From contig NZ_JAKUKE010000003.1 of the NCBI RefSeq assembly GCF_024197615.1, forward strand, positions 153,187 through 217,186: 64,000 nt of DNA, written 5' to 3'. The position numbers and the translations under genes were made by a program. Numbering within the stretch: the first letter of the stretch is position 1; every line of letters starts with the position of its first letter. Below are positions 1-10,941 of this stretch, piece after piece. The notes under the pieces were generated by a model, which ran no database searches, was not told where the DNA came from, and saw only the letters and a program-made list of their open reading frames with translations. Source of the DNA: Desulfuromonas sp. KJ2020. Lineage in GTDB: Bacteria; Desulfobacterota; Desulfuromonadia; Desulfuromonadales; SZUA-540.

Positions 1-2010
1 GAGGACGGAAGCAAAGGGAACTTCGGCGTGGATTTCCGGCATCTTGACGTTGATCGGCTTGGCCTGAAAGAGGATCGATGGCGTGAAGGCAAAGAGGATC
101 GGCATGACATAGAGCAATTTGGCAAATTTGAAGCTGGTCCACCCGGTCTTCCAGGGGTCGGAGCCAGCGATGGCGGCGCCGGCGTAGGCGGCCACGCAGA
201 CCGGTGGGGTGATGTTGGAATCCTGGCTGAACCAGTAAACGATCATATGGGCAGCAATGACCGGTACACCCATCTCCACCAGGGGCGGTACGGCCAGTAC
301 CGCGGTGATCAGGTAGGCCGCGGTCACTGGTACTCCCATGCCGAGAACCAGGGAGGCCAGGCCCACCAGCAACAGGGCCATCAGGAGATTGCCCTGGGCC
401 ATGGAGATAATGATGTCCGAGAACTTCAGGCCGATGCCCGTCAGGGATATGGTGCCGACGATGATGCCGATGACGCCCAGGGTGGCGCCGATGATCAGAG
501 TATTGTTGGCGCCGGTAAGAATGGCTTCCCATATTTCCCTGAGCCCCATGCGGGTCTCTTTGCGGAACCAACTGATGACAACGCACGAGATCGTTGCCCA
601 GAAGGCCGAATAGCCGGGGGAGCGGCCCAGAATCATCAGCACGGTGATGATGATCAGCGGCAGACTGAAGTACCACTCACGCTTGAGGACGATCTTCCAG
701 TGGGGGAATTCTTCGCCTTTGATGCCTTTAAGCCCCTGCTTCTTCGCCTCAAAGTGGATCATGCAGAAGACGGAGAAAAAGTAAAGCAGGGCGGGAAAGA
801 CGGCGATCATCATGATGGTGGCGTAGGAGGTGTTGGTCAGCTCAGCCATCAGGAAGCCCCCGGCGCCCATGATGGGGGGCAGGAACATGCCGCCGATGGA
901 GGCGGCCGGTTCGATGGCGCCCGCCACGTGGGGCTTGAAGCCCGCCCGTTTCATGAGGGGGATGGTAAAGGCGCCGGTGGAAACCGTGTTGGCGATGGCG
1001 CTGCCCGAAACGGAACCGAACAGGGCTGAGGCCATGACGGCTACCTTCGCCGGTCCACCGGTACTGTTGCCGGCAATGGCCAGCGGCAGGTCGATGAAGA
1101 ATTTACCCGCTCCGCTCTTGTGCAGGAAAGCACCGAAAAAGATAAAGAGAATGACATAGGTGGCCAGTACGTTGGCCATGACGCCGAACACGCCGTTGGT
1201 GGTCAGGTAGAGGGCTGTAGCCAGGCGTTCGATACCGAAACCGCGATGCGAGAGCATGTCGGGAAAGTAGGGGCCGAAGTAGCCATAGATAAGCATGCCG
1301 ATGCCGATCAGGGTCATGGACCAGCCGAGGACGCGGCGGCAGACTTCCAAAGAGAGAAAGACGCCCACAATGCTGACCATGGCATCGAGTTCGTTTTCCG
1401 CCCCGGCCCGGTAATTGAGGTTTTCGAACTCGTGCATCCAGTAATAGACCACAGCCGCCGAGAGCAGGGCGAAAAGGATATCGGAAATCGTCGGATTGCT
1501 TCCGGAACGGCGCATAAGGAGGTTGTCGCCGATGGTAACCAGGGCAAAAATCAGCACGGCACCGACGCCGACCTGCCAAAGCCCGGAGGCCGAGGCAATC
1601 GCTCCGCCAAGTCCGTCAGAGGCGTAATGGTCGCCTATTTCCAGCAGTCGGGCATGGAAGGTCGCCATGTCGGAGAAGAACAGGAGCGCCGTTCCCAGCA
1701 TGGAAAGAATGATGGACAGAACCGCCGTAAGGGGAACACGGATTCTTCCCTTGCCCGCCGGGTAAAGCAGGAACACGAGCACGTAGGTGGCAAAGACATA
1801 GACCCCCCGGTGGTACTGGGTAGCCACGGCCGCCAGGCCGGCGGTATAGAAATAGAAGATGACCATGCCGGCGCCCAGCAGGGCGACCAGACCTTTGAAA
1901 AAGCCTGTGGGGGAGCGATAGGACTTGGCGTCCTTCTCCATAAGCTTTTTCAGTTTTTTCTGTTCCTCAGGGCTCAGGTCTTCCAGTTCTTGGTTATTTT
2001 CTTCCGACAT
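1..2010 (-). CDS. TRAP transporter permease, fused 4TM/12TM subunits (3' end beyond window)
   Basis: Inner-membrane permease of a tripartite ATP-independent periplasmic (TRAP) transporter, using an ion gradient to import a solute delivered by the binding protein encoded just upstream. The frame opens at an ATG at 2010 and stays open to base 1, so 670 codons are visible and the C-terminus is missing. The N-terminus is charged and cytoplasmic (MSEENNQELEDLSPEEQKKL), followed by many hydrophobic segments in the order small (DctQ-like) then large (DctM-like) subunit. The large-subunit part has Gly/Ser-rich stretches such as FGSVSGSAIANTVSTGAF and GMGVPVTAAYLI, typical of fused TRAP-TAXI permeases. 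The substrate cannot be read from sequence. A long antisense frame over this gene is an artefact. Confidence 0.9.
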   Translation of the reverse strand, partial: MSEENNQELEDLSPEEQKKLKKLMEKDAKSYRSPTGFFKGLVALLGAGMVIFYFYTAGLAAVATQYHRGVYVFATYVLVFLLYPAGKGRIRVPLTAVLSIILSMLGTALLFFSDMATFHARLLEIGDHYASDGLGGAIASASGLWQVGVGAVLIFALVTIGDNLLMRRSGSNPTISDILFALLSAAVVYYWMHEFENLNYRAGAENELDAMVSIVGVFLSLEVCRRVLGWSMTLIGIGMLIYGYFGPYFPDMLSHRGFGIERLATALYLTTNGVFGVMANVLATYVILFIFFGAFLHKSGAGKFFIDLPLAIAGNSTGGPAKVAVMASALFGSVSGSAIANTVSTGAFTIPLMKRAGFKPHVAGAIEPAASIGGMFLPPIMGAGGFLMAELTNTSYATIMMIAVFPALLYFFSVFCMIHFEAKKQGLKGIKGEEFPHWKIVLKREWYFSLPLIIITVLMILGRSPGYSAFWATISCVVISWFRKETRMGLREIWEAILTGANNTLIIGATLGVIGIIVGTISLTGIGLKFSDIIISMAQGNLLMALLLVGLASLVLGMGVPVTAAYLITAVLAVPPLVEMGVPVIAAHMIVYWFSQDSNITPPVCVAAYAGAAIAGSDPWKTGWTSFKFAKLLYVMPILFAFTPSILFQAKPINVKMPEIHAEVPFASVL

Positions 2011-2118
2011 ACAGGCTCTCTAAAAGGGCTAGGGTGCGCGCAGATGGAAAGCGGGGCCGAATGGTCAGCCCCGCTTTCAGATGGTCGTATCAAGGCAATG
2101 TATCAGATGCTCTCGTTT

Positions 2119-3117
2119 TTAGCGGGCAGTTTGCTCGGGGGTCAGGGTCAGACCCTTTTCCTTCCAGAATTTCTCGGCGCCTTCATGAACCGGGGTGACG
2201 ATGCCGGTGAGGGCCCCTTCAACGCTCATGGCCTTGGCGGTGCTCTTCACTTTGACCAGATAGGAAAGCCCTTCGGGGGTGAAGATATCTTTGGTCACCT
2301 GATAAATGACCTCGCTGTCAACGTGCTTGCCGGCCACCCAGAGGGCAGAATCCTGAAAAGTTTTGACGTCATAGTCGATCCCGCTGTAAGTGCCGGCGGG
2401 AATGGTCACCGGGGCGTAGAAGGGATATTTTTTGAAGACGCCGCCTTTTTCACCCGTCTCATAGAGGCTGAGGATCTTGATCTTGTTGCTGGCCGCGGCC
2501 TGGATGACTGAAGAGTTGGGGAAACCGGCGAATACCCACATGGCGTCGATGAGCTTGTCGCCGAGGGCGGAGGCGGCCTTGCTGTAGCCGATGAACTCGA
2601 CATTCATCTTGTCCCACAGGCCAAGCGCCTCGAAATAGCGCTGGGCTGAGGCGGCGGCGCCGGAACCTGCCCCACCTACGGCAACACGCTTGCCAGCCAG
2701 ATCGCTGACAGCGTTGATGCCGCTGCCGTCAAGTACGATGAGATGAGCCGGGGCCCCGTAAAGATAGGCCAGGGCAAGGACATTCTCGTATTTGCGGGTA
2801 TCTTTGGGCAACTGACCGGTGCGGGCCAGGTAGGTGTCGCCCGAATAAGCAATGCCGAAATCGGCCTCGCCGGAGTTGACGCGGCGAATGTTTTCCACAG
2901 AACCGGCCGAAGCCATGTTGGAGACTTCGACATTCGGGATAGTTTTGGAAAGGCGGGTGGCCATGCCGTTGGAGAAGTACTGGAAGGTGCCGCCGTCAGG
3001 GCCGCCGGAGAAAGCCAGGCGGGTTTTCTGGGCGTGGCCGATGTTCGGCGCCAGGGTCATGGCTGCCACCAGCAGCGCTGAAAGCGTGAGGGACATTAAT
3101 CTTGCTGTTTTGATCAT
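2119..3117 (-). CDS. TAXI-family TRAP transporter solute-binding protein
   Basis: Periplasmic receptor that captures the substrate and hands it to the fused permease 109 bases downstream. The chosen ATG at 3117 is preceded by a perfect AGGAGG (3130-3125) and starts a clear signal peptide: MIKTARL, hydrophobic core SLTLSALLVAAM, probable cleavage near GHAQ. The open frame extends 44 codons upstream but has no ribosome site there and would bury the signal peptide. The mature protein has the TAXI hallmarks GGPDGGTFQYFSNGMA near the N-terminus and a conserved GGAGSGAA segment in the middle. At 332 residues it has the usual length. Ligand unknown; related proteins are often annotated as glutamate or dicarboxylate binders without proof. 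Confidence 0.9.
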   Translation of the reverse strand: MIKTARLMSLTLSALLVAAMTLAPNIGHAQKTRLAFSGGPDGGTFQYFSNGMATRLSKTIPNVEVSNMASAGSVENIRRVNSGEADFGIAYSGDTYLARTGQLPKDTRKYENVLALAYLYGAPAHLIVLDGSGINAVSDLAGKRVAVGGAGSGAAASAQRYFEALGLWDKMNVEFIGYSKAASALGDKLIDAMWVFAGFPNSSVIQAAASNKIKILSLYETGEKGGVFKKYPFYAPVTIPAGTYSGIDYDVKTFQDSALWVAGKHVDSEVIYQVTKDIFTPEGLSYLVKVKSTAKAMSVEGALTGIVTPVHEGAEKFWKEKGLTLTPEQTAR

Positions 3118-3221
3118 GTTTTTTCCTCCTGTACAATGTTGGGGGTTAAATAAAAAACAATATTTTGTTCCTTGAAGCCCGGGGAAGGAATGCAGGAGAC
3201 GCCGGGCCTCAAGGTGGATTA

Positions 3222-3249
3222 AATATACACGGGAACTGATGTTTTGCAA
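3222..3249 (-). promoter_or_regulatory. Possible sigma-70 promoter of the TRAP-TAXI operon
   Basis: On the minus strand TTGCAA (3249-3244), a 16-base spacer and TATATT (3227-3222) form a plausible -35/-10 pair about 100 bases before the TAXI gene start. No operator is evident. Inferred from consensus only. Confidence 0.45.
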
Positions 3250-3517
3250 TCATTTACTGCAGGCAAATAAGCCGGTATCGCCCCTGTGAAGCTTCTGCGG
3301 GGGGGGAATGTCCAAACCAGTGTGGATGAAAGGCATTTGCGATTACTGTGCCATTATAAAAAAGCGTTTGTATTTTAATTTAAACGGTTCTGCTGTGCGG
3401 AAGGGTGGGTTCTTTTGATGCGGATGGCCGAGGGGGATTGGTGTTTTGCTGGCGAAAAATAGCCCAAAGTGGCCAATATTGACCTTTGGGGAGGGTGTTT
3501 TTCTGTAGGATGGCGGC

Positions 3518-3546
3518 TTGACTTTTATTGAATCATCGCAAATGAT
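3518..3546 (+). promoter_or_regulatory. Possible sigma-70 promoter of ispE
   Basis: TTGACT (3518-3523), a 17-base spacer and AATGAT (3541-3546) lie about 35 bases before the GTG start of ispE. The rest of the 466-base gap between the divergent TAXI gene and ispE shows the opposing promoter and no coding sequence that I can support. Confidence 0.4.
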
Positions 3547-3583
3547 GCGTGGCTTGGGAAAAAACAGTTTTGGGGGGGTTGGT

Positions 3584-4429
3584 GTGAAGCGAGTTTATTG
3601 GGCTCCAGCAAAAATTAATTTGCGTCTGCAGGTTCTCGGCAAGCGCGAGGATGGCTATCATGATCTGTGTATGGTAATGCAGTGTGTCTCGCTGTATGAC
3701 CGTATTGAGATATCTCTGTCGAAGGGGAAAGGGGTGAGGGTGTCTTGTCCGGGGGTCGACCTTTTGCCGGGCTCGAAAAATATTGCGGGCAAGGCGGCCG
3801 AGGTGCTGCTTGGTCGCCTTGGAAAAGAGTGGGGCGTTGATCTGATCATTGAGAAGAATATTCCGGTGGCGGCCGGTCTCGGTGGTGGGTCTTCTGATGC
3901 GGCCACGGTTTTGTCTGGATTGAACGATATGTTGGCCGCTGGTTTGTCCCGCGACGAGCTGATGATGATCGGGTCTTCTTTGGGGGCTGATGTGCCGTTT
4001 TTCTTGTATGGGCAGCCGGCGATCGCGCGGGGGATCGGTGATGTTCTGCAGCCCCTGCCGCGGCCCCTTCCCGATGTGTGGTATGTGTTGGTCAACCCCG
4101 GAGTGGCTGTTTCCACGGCCTGGGTTTATCAAAATTTGGGGTTGACAAGCCCTGTGGATGAGTATAGATTACCCGGGTTTCCCAAAACGGCTCGGGATTT
4201 CAGGTCTTTTGTGGTTAATGATCTTGAGCGGGTGACCATGTCCCGGCACCCTGAGGTCGGGCAGGTTAAGGCACGGCTGTCCGAGTTGGGGGCTTCGGCT
4301 GTACTCATGTCGGGGAGCGGTCCGACGGTCTTCGGGGTCTTCCAGGATCAGGCGGAGGCTGACGCGGCCTGTCGGAGTATCCGCCTTGAGCATGAACTCT
4401 GGCGAGCCGAGATCGTTCGACCCGTGTAG
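3584..4429 (+). CDS. ispE: 4-diphosphocytidyl-2-C-methyl-D-erythritol kinase
   Basis: Phosphorylates CDP-methylerythritol with ATP in the non-mevalonate isoprenoid pathway (cytoplasmic GHMP kinase). Recognised by the N-terminal APAKINLRL with HDL further on, the glycine-rich ATP loop PVAAGLGGGSSDAA, the segment GADVPFF and the C-terminal LMSGSGPTVFGVF. The GTG at 3584 gives 281 residues, the family norm, and starts MKRVYWAPAKINL after a G-rich ribosome site. An upstream in-frame start would add 22 residues not seen in the family. It precedes tRNA-Gln and prs, a gene order common in Desulfuromonadales and many other bacteria. Confidence 0.95.
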   Translation: MKRVYWAPAKINLRLQVLGKREDGYHDLCMVMQCVSLYDRIEISLSKGKGVRVSCPGVDLLPGSKNIAGKAAEVLLGRLGKEWGVDLIIEKNIPVAAGLGGGSSDAATVLSGLNDMLAAGLSRDELMMIGSSLGADVPFFLYGQPAIARGIGDVLQPLPRPLPDVWYVLVNPGVAVSTAWVYQNLGLTSPVDEYRLPGFPKTARDFRSFVVNDLERVTMSRHPEVGQVKARLSELGASAVLMSGSGPTVFGVFQDQAEADAACRSIRLEHELWRAEIVRPV

Positions 4430-4462
4430 TTGGTTTTGGCGGAAAAGATATTGCTTTTTTGA

Positions 4463-4537
4463 TGGGGCGTCGCCAAGCGGTAAGGCACCGGATTTTGATT
4501 CCGGCATTCCCAGGTTCGAATCCTGGCGCCCCAGCCA
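4463..4537 (+). tRNA. tRNA-Gln (anticodon TTG)
   Basis: A 75-nt cloverleaf with encoded CCA. The acceptor stem is TGGGGCG/CGCCCCA, the anticodon stem CCGGA/TCCGG encloses the loop TTTTGAT with anticodon TTG at 4495-4497, and the T arm contains GGTTCGAATCC. It sits between ispE and prs on the same strand. Confidence 0.97.
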
Positions 4538-4663
4538 CTTATCTATCAGGCCTCAGGCGCATCTCTGGTTTGAGGGCTTCAGATATCCGATATCACTTCT
4601 TTTTTCGGTTAGGTCATGGTTTTCCATGGCCTACAACTTTTTCCAAGCTACCAGTGGGGGTCC

Positions 4664-5605
4664 ATGGTGGACAAGCTGAAGATATTTTCCGGCAATGCCA
4701 ATATTCCTTTGGCCCGTGAGATTTGCGGCCAATTGGCCGTACCTCTGGGCAACGCCAAGGTCAGAACTTTTTCTGACGGCGAGATCATGGTTGAGGTTGG
4801 CGAGAATGTGCGCGGCAGGGACGTCTATGTCGTCCAATCAACCTGTGCGCCGTCCAACCACAATATCATGGAATTGCTGATCATGATGGACGCCCTCAAG
4901 CGGGCCTCGGCCGCCAGGATTACTGCGGTTGTACCCTATTTCGGCTATGCCCGCCAGGATCGTAAAGTCGCACCGCGGACCCCGATCACCAGCAAGCTGG
5001 TTGCTGACCTGATCAGTACGGCGGGCGCCGACCGCGTGTTGACGATGGATCTGCACGCCGGTCAGATTCAGGGTTTTTTCAATATTCCCGTCGATCATCT
5101 TTATGCGGCTCCAGTTATCCTTGCGGATGTCTGTTCCCGTTTCCCCGGTCGCGTCGTGGTTGTGTCTCCTGATGCAGGGGGGACTGAAAGAGCCAGGGCT
5201 TACGCCAAGAGACTTGACGCCGGTCTGGCCATTATCGACAAGCGTCGCAGCGGACCCAATGTCTCCGAAGTTATGCACATCATCGGTGATGTCAAAGGGG
5301 AGACCTGTATTATCGTCGACGATATGATCGACACGGCAGGAACGCTTTGTCAGGCGGCCCAGGCTCTCAAAGAGAAGGGCGCCGCCGCCGTCTACGCCTG
5401 TGCCACTCATGCCGTTCTTTCCGGGCCCGCCCTTGAACGGATCAGTGACAGCTGTCTCGAGGAAGTGGTGGTGACCAACACGATCCCCGTTCAGGACAAA
5501 CTGTCAACCTGTTCGAAGCTGCGCGTTCTTTCCGTGGCGGAAATACTGGCTGAATCCATTCGCCGCATTCATGGCGATGAGTCGGTCAGCTCATTGTTTA
5601 TTTAA
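4664..5605 (+). CDS. prs: Ribose-phosphate pyrophosphokinase
   Basis: Makes PRPP from ribose 5-phosphate and ATP for nucleotide, His and Trp synthesis. The start at 4664 ([13 protein letters not shown]) gives 313 residues, the usual size; the frame opens 16 codons earlier without support. Visible signatures are FSDGEI, the ATP-binding [10 protein letters not shown], the metal-binding [11 protein letters not shown] and the PRPP loop [10 protein letters not shown]. It lies 126 bases after tRNA-Gln and before the L25 gene, an arrangement conserved in many bacteria. Confidence 0.97.
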   Translation: MVDKLKIFSGNANIPLAREICGQLAVPLGNAKVRTFSDGEIMVEVGENVRGRDVYVVQSTCAPSNHNIMELLIMMDALKRASAARITAVVPYFGYARQDRKVAPRTPITSKLVADLISTAGADRVLTMDLHAGQIQGFFNIPVDHLYAAPVILADVCSRFPGRVVVVSPDAGGTERARAYAKRLDAGLAIIDKRRSGPNVSEVMHIIGDVKGETCIIVDDMIDTAGTLCQAAQALKEKGAAAVYACATHAVLSGPALERISDSCLEEVVVTNTIPVQDKLSTCSKLRVLSVAEILAESIRRIHGDESVSSLFI

Positions 5606-5675
5606 GAGTGGACTATTCATTCAAATAGTTGGTTTGTTTGCCAGCTGGCAGCACAAATTTATGGAGGAACAATCA

Positions 5676-6281
5676 ATGGCAAATACGGAACTGGTGGTCT
5701 CTGCACGTGAAAGAATCGGAAAGGGTGGCGCACGCAGCCTTCGCCGTCAGGAGCTGATTCCCGCTGTCGTCTATGGAAAAGGGATGGAACCCTGTTCCGT
5801 AACGGTAGAACCGAAGGCTCTGCAGCAGGCCATGGCGACCGAATCCGGCTGGAATACCCTCATTACTCTCAGGGGGGTGTCGGAGGTTGAGGGCAAGGTG
5901 GTCATCATCAAGGATCTGCAGGTCGATCCTATCCGTCGTGATATGATGCATGCCGATTTTCAAGCCATTGAAATGGGCAAAAAGACGCATGTCATGGTTC
6001 CCGTTCACCCTGTCGGAAAATCCAAGGGGGAAAAAGAGGGCGGCAACTTGCAGGTCATCCGGCATGAACTGGAAGTGGTCTGCCTCCCCTCCGCGATCCC
6101 TGCGGCGATCGAGGTCGACGTGGCCGAAATGAAGATCGGTGATGTTCTTCATGTGGAGGATCTCGTGCTTCCCGAAGGGATCCAGGTGCCTCACGATGTC
6201 AATTTCACGGTCATTACCGTGACCGGCCGCAAAGTTGAAGAAGAAGAGGGCGCTGCTGAAGAGGCGGGTGAAGAGGCCTGA
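5676..6281 (+). CDS. rplY: 50S ribosomal protein L25 / general stress protein Ctc
   Basis: 5S rRNA-binding ribosomal protein with the long C-terminal (TL5/Ctc-type) domain. The ATG at 5676 follows GGAGG at 5663-5667. The N-terminal domain (about residues 1-95) includes RERIGKGGARSLRRQELIPAVVYGK; the second domain follows, and the end is an acidic tail of Glu and Ala. At 201 residues it matches the two-domain Ctc form rather than the 94-residue enterobacterial L25. Its stop is 2 bases before pth, so the two are probably translated together. Confidence 0.95.
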   Translation: MANTELVVSARERIGKGGARSLRRQELIPAVVYGKGMEPCSVTVEPKALQQAMATESGWNTLITLRGVSEVEGKVVIIKDLQVDPIRRDMMHADFQAIEMGKKTHVMVPVHPVGKSKGEKEGGNLQVIRHELEVVCLPSAIPAAIEVDVAEMKIGDVLHVEDLVLPEGIQVPHDVNFTVITVTGRKVEEEEGAAEEAGEEA

Positions 6282-6283
6282 TC

Positions 6284-6859
6284 TTGAAGCTGGTGGCTGG
6301 ACTGGGAAACCCCGGCAGCAAGTATGCCAGCACAAGACACAATGTTGGTTTTCTTGCTGTCCAGAAAGTCGCTGACCGCGCCGGCATCTCCCTGAAAAAA
6401 AGCGGTCATCAGGCGATTTACGCAACGGGTCGCGTCGCCGGAGAAGAGGTGACCCTGCTTCTTCCTCAAACCTTTATGAATCTCAGCGGGGCCAGTGTAG
6501 GCTCCGCCTGCAAATCCCTCGGTGTTGAGCCGGGGGATTTGATTGTCGTCCATGACGATATCGATCTGCCCTTCGGTGCTCTCAAGATTAAGCGAGGGGG
6601 AGGACATGGCGGTCACAACGGTATTCGTCATATCCGGCAGGTGTTGGGGACGGGTGAATTTATCCGTATTAAGATCGGTGTCGGCCGACCTGCCCCTGGC
6701 GGTGACGTCGCCGGTTATGTGCTCAGTCCTTTTTCGGCGACAGAGCGACAGAACCTTGAAGATGTACTCGAAGATGCAGCCATGGCCGTGGAGGCAGTTC
6801 TCGAAAAGGGGGCTGAGCGCGCCATGAACGAATTCAACAGTCGAGAAGTTCGCAATTAA
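6284..6859 (+). CDS. pth: Peptidyl-tRNA hydrolase
   Basis: Recycles peptidyl-tRNA released from stalled ribosomes. The reading frame begins with TTG at 6284, preceded by GAAGAGG inside the end of rplY; no ATG lies before the conserved start, so TTG is the likely initiator. Conserved features: KLVAGLGNPGSKY, STRHNVGF with the catalytic His19, the central VHDDIDLPFGALKIK, and GGGHGGHNGIRHI. At 191 residues it is a normal length. It closes the prs-rplY-pth group and is followed 30 bases later by hppA. Confidence 0.95.
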   Translation: MKLVAGLGNPGSKYASTRHNVGFLAVQKVADRAGISLKKSGHQAIYATGRVAGEEVTLLLPQTFMNLSGASVGSACKSLGVEPGDLIVVHDDIDLPFGALKIKRGGGHGGHNGIRHIRQVLGTGEFIRIKIGVGRPAPGGDVAGYVLSPFSATERQNLEDVLEDAAMAVEAVLEKGAERAMNEFNSREVRN

Positions 6860-6889
6860 AATCAGAGGAAAGAGAGGGAACGAAACAAC

Positions 6890-8914
6890 ATGGAACTGCA
6901 AATGTATGCACCCATCCTGGGGGTGATCGGTTTCGTCATTGCCGTCGTACTGTATGGCATGGTTAAAGGACAGCCGGTCGGCAACGAAAAAATGAAGGAA
7001 ATTTCCGAAGCGATCCACGCCGGAGCCATGGCCTTCCTGCGCAGGGAGTACAAGGTTCTTGCGATCTTTATCGTTCTGGTTTTCTTTCTTATTTTTGCCG
7101 GCATGGGGCCTCAGACCGCTTTTGCCTTTCTTGGTGGCGCAATCTGTTCAATGATCTGCGGCTTCATCGGCATGAAGGCTGCCACCCGTGCCAATGTGCG
7201 CACGGCTGAGGCGGCTCGCCAGTCCGGTCAGGCCAAAGCTCTTGAGGTTTCCTTCAACGGCGGCGCCGTCATGGGGATGTCCGTTGCTTCCCTTGGTCTG
7301 GTTGGCGTCGGCATCGCCTTTATTCTCTTTGGGAGCCCCGAGCATGCCAGCTACATCAACGGTTTCGCCATGGGTGCTTCTTCTATCGCTCTTTTCGCCC
7401 GCGTGGGCGGCGGCATCTATACCAAGGCTGCTGACGTCGGTGCCGACCTGGTCGGCAAGGTCGAGGCCGGCATCCCCGAGGATGACCCCCGCAACCCCGG
7501 CGTTATTGCTGACAACGTCGGTGACTGCGTCGGCGACACGGCTGGTATGGGCGCTGACATTTTTGAATCTTACGTCGGTTCCATCATCGCCACTATCGCA
7601 ATTGCCGCAGCTGCTAGCACCGAACTGCTGACCCACCTGTCGGTTCCCGGCGTCGAGCTCAGCGTCATTCAGGCCAACGCCATGCTGCTGCCCCTGGCCC
7701 TGGCCATGGTCGGCCTGATTTTCTCCGTCATCGGCATCGGTTCCATGAAGCTTCTCAAATCCATGGATCCCGCCAAGGCGCTGCATTATACGACTTTTGT
7801 TGCTGCCGGCGGTTTCCTTGTGGCCGCATTCTTTATTGTCCGGGGTCTGCATATCTCCAACGGCGTGTTCTGGGCAATTCTCGCCGGTACTCTGGCCGGT
7901 ATCGCCATCGGCCAGATCACCGAGTACTACACTGCTGCCACTCCGGTCGCCCGCATCGCCGACGCCAGCAAGACCGGTCCGGCTACCAACATTATTCATG
8001 GCTTGGCTGTCGGCCTTGAGAGCACCGCCGCACCCATCATTATCATCGCTGTCGGCATTTTCATTGCCAACTATTTTGCCGGTCTCTACGGTATCGGTAT
8101 CGCCGCGGTCGGCATGCTCGCCACGGTTGGTGTCACCATGACCGTCGATGCCTATGGTCCCATCGCCGACAATGCCGGTGGTATTTCCGAAATGGCCGGC
8201 CTCGGCCCCGATGTGCGCAAGATTACCGATGGCCTCGACGCTATCGGCAACACCACGGCCGCCATCGGCAAGGGGTTTGCCATTGGTTCGGCTGCCCTGA
8301 CGGCCCTGGCCCTTTTCTCGGCTTATGCGACCACCGTCGGACTCACGTCAATCAATCTGATCAATCCTTTGACCGTTATCGGTATGCTTATCGGAGGCGC
8401 CCTGCCTTTCTTTATTGGCGCGCTCACCATGACGAGCGTTGGCCGCGCTGCCGGCAAAATGGTTGACGAGATTCGTCGCCAGTTCCGTGAAATTCCCGGT
8501 TTGCTCGAAGGTAAAGAGGGCGTTAAGCCCGAGCCTGAGAAGTGTGTCGACATTTCTGCTCGCGCGGCGCTTAAAGAGATGGTTCTGCCCGGTGTTGTCG
8601 CCGTTGTGGCCCCTGTGGTCATCGGTTTCGTCCTTGGCGCCGAAGCCCTCGGTGGCATGCTGGCTGGCGCCACGGTTGCTGGTGTTTTGCTGGCGCTGAT
8701 GATGTCCAATGGCGGCGGGGCTTGGGATAACGCCAAGAAATACATTGAAAAAGGTGAGCTCGCTGGTGAGAAAAAAGGTGGCGAGGCGCATAAGGCTGCA
8801 GTTGTCGGTGACACTGTTGGCGACCCGTTCAAAGATACTTCCGGTCCGGCCATGAATATTCTCATCAAGCTGATGAGCGTAGTGGCCCTCGTCATTGCGC
8901 CTCTGCTCGTCTAA
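6890..8914 (+). CDS. hppA: Membrane-bound pyrophosphatase, K+-dependent and probably Na+-pumping
   Basis: Integral membrane pump coupling hydrolysis of PPi to cation export. The 674-residue protein has about 16 hydrophobic segments and the substrate-site motifs [28 protein letters not shown] and, near the end, [13 protein letters not shown]. The sequence [10 protein letters not shown] has Ala where K+-independent enzymes carry Lys, so K+ dependence is expected. In DIFESYVG the Glu directly follows Phe, the position typical of Na+-translocating enzymes; H+ pumps of the plant type have it four residues later. The ion assignment is therefore an inference from known family rules. Ends at a terminator at 8946. 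Confidence 0.93.
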   Translation: MELQMYAPILGVIGFVIAVVLYGMVKGQPVGNEKMKEISEAIHAGAMAFLRREYKVLAIFIVLVFFLIFAGMGPQTAFAFLGGAICSMICGFIGMKAATRANVRTAEAARQSGQAKALEVSFNGGAVMGMSVASLGLVGVGIAFILFGSPEHASYINGFAMGASSIALFARVGGGIYTKAADVGADLVGKVEAGIPEDDPRNPGVIADNVGDCVGDTAGMGADIFESYVGSIIATIAIAAAASTELLTHLSVPGVELSVIQANAMLLPLALAMVGLIFSVIGIGSMKLLKSMDPAKALHYTTFVAAGGFLVAAFFIVRGLHISNGVFWAILAGTLAGIAIGQITEYYTAATPVARIADASKTGPATNIIHGLAVGLESTAAPIIIIAVGIFIANYFAGLYGIGIAAVGMLATVGVTMTVDAYGPIADNAGGISEMAGLGPDVRKITDGLDAIGNTTAAIGKGFAIGSAALTALALFSAYATTVGLTSINLINPLTVIGMLIGGALPFFIGALTMTSVGRAAGKMVDEIRRQFREIPGLLEGKEGVKPEPEKCVDISARAALKEMVLPGVVAVVAPVVIGFVLGAEALGGMLAGATVAGVLLALMMSNGGGAWDNAKKYIEKGELAGEKKGGEAHKAAVVGDTVGDPFKDTSGPAMNILIKLMSVVALVIAPLLV

Positions 8915-8945
8915 ATCGGGGCTATACGCCCATTGGTTAAACATG

Positions 8946-8980
8946 GATAGCCGGGACACCGTTCCCGGCTATCTTCTTTT
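8946..8980 (+). terminator. Rho-independent terminator after hppA
   Basis: An 11-bp perfect stem (8946-8956 with 8963-8973), a 6-base loop and a following TTCTTTT. It lies 32 bases after the hppA stop. Confidence 0.85.
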
Positions 8981-8998
8981 ATAGTGAGAACGTAAAGC

Positions 8999-10093
<1,095 letters not shown>

Positions 10094-10227
10094 GCCGCTT
10101 AAAGATTGAAAATAATCTTGACTTGTGATAAAAAGTCAAATTTGTCTAAGAACGGGTGCCGCTGTGGTGCCCGCTCCTTGCTCCGGATTGGTGCCGGGGC
10201 TATTTAACCCACGAGGAGGTAACACGA

Positions 10228-10587
10228 ATGCGTACCTACGAAACAATCTACATCGTCAACCCCGAAGCGACCGGCGATGCCTATGCCGCGATCGTTGACA
10301 AGTTCAAGGGAGTCCTGACCGAACAGGGCGCCAGCATCATCAAGGTGGATGAATGGGGTGTCCGCAAAATGGCCTATCCCATTAAGAAACAAACCCGCGG
10401 AAGTTATGTCTTGACTGTATTCGAGGCTCAGCCCGAGGTCATCAAGGAATTCGAGCGCCGCATGCGGATTGATGAGACCATCATGAAGTTTCAGACGGTG
10501 TACCTGGAAAAGGGGTTTGAAGCCTCTGCTCCTGCCGAGGCGCAAGAGGCTGAAGCAGCAGTCGACCAGGAAGAAGAAGCGGAATAA
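10228..10587 (+). CDS. rpsF: 30S ribosomal protein S6
   Basis: S18-binding protein of the small-subunit platform. The ATG at 10228 is preceded by GAGGAGGT (10213-10220) and begins MRTYETIYIVNPE, the typical S6 start; an earlier in-frame start would add 24 unrelated residues. The body contains GVRKMAYPIKK and the protein ends in an acidic Glu/Ala tail. The leader contains a hairpin (10154-10160 with 10166-10172) followed by a CCGG-rich segment that might be an S6:S18 autoregulatory site, but I cannot confirm the consensus by eye. First gene of the rpsF-rpsR-DUF2232-rplI-dnaB cluster. Confidence 0.95.
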   Translation: MRTYETIYIVNPEATGDAYAAIVDKFKGVLTEQGASIIKVDEWGVRKMAYPIKKQTRGSYVLTVFEAQPEVIKEFERRMRIDETIMKFQTVYLEKGFEASAPAEAQEAEAAVDQEEEAE

Positions 10588-10633
10588 ATCTCTCGAACTG
10601 ACAACGTGACCATCTATACGGAGGATATAACAA

Positions 10634-10915
10634 ATGGCTATTGAAAAACCCGCTGGAAGAAGACCTGCAGGCGCAGGAGCGCCGAGAAGACGTTTTGTCC
10701 GTCGCAAGGGCTGCCGCTTCTGTGCCGACAAGACCATGAAGATTGATTATAAAGAAATCCGCACCCTGCGCTATTTTATTTCCGAGCGCGGTAAAATCGT
10801 GCCCCGACGTATTTCCGGTAACTGCGCCGAGCATCAGCGCAAGGTGTGCGAGGCTATCAAGCGAGCCCGCAATATCGCTCTGCTGCCCTTCACCGCCGGA
10901 CATGCCATTGACTAA
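10634..10915 (+). CDS. rpsR: 30S ribosomal protein S18
   Basis: Small-subunit protein that pairs with S6. 93 residues, with a basic N-terminal extension ([12 protein letters not shown]) and the conserved [15 protein letters not shown], then [13 protein letters not shown] and [13 protein letters not shown]. The ATG at 10634 is preceded by GGAGGAT. The two Cys in CRFC suggest the zinc-binding (C+) paralogue form. Lies 46 bases after rpsF. Confidence 0.96.
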   Translation: MAIEKPAGRRPAGAGAPRRRFVRRKGCRFCADKTMKIDYKEIRTLRYFISERGKIVPRRISGNCAEHQRKVCEAIKRARNIALLPFTAGHAID

Positions 10916-10941
10916 GGTGGCTACAGGACGAGAGCGTTAAC

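Noticed and set aside
28..2511. Long plus-strand open frames rich in Gly, Asp, His and Gln over the TRAP permease and receptor genes
   Set aside because: They are antisense images of membrane and periplasmic protein genes, lack ribosome sites and have non-protein composition; the minus strand holds recognisable proteins.
7148..7999. 283-codon minus-strand open frame opposite hppA
   Set aside because: Antisense shadow of a membrane pyrophosphatase; composition rich in Gly, Asp and His, without known domain.
10118..10150. TTGACT upstream of rpsF as its promoter
   Set aside because: No acceptable -10 at a normal spacing follows, so I did not list it as a feature.
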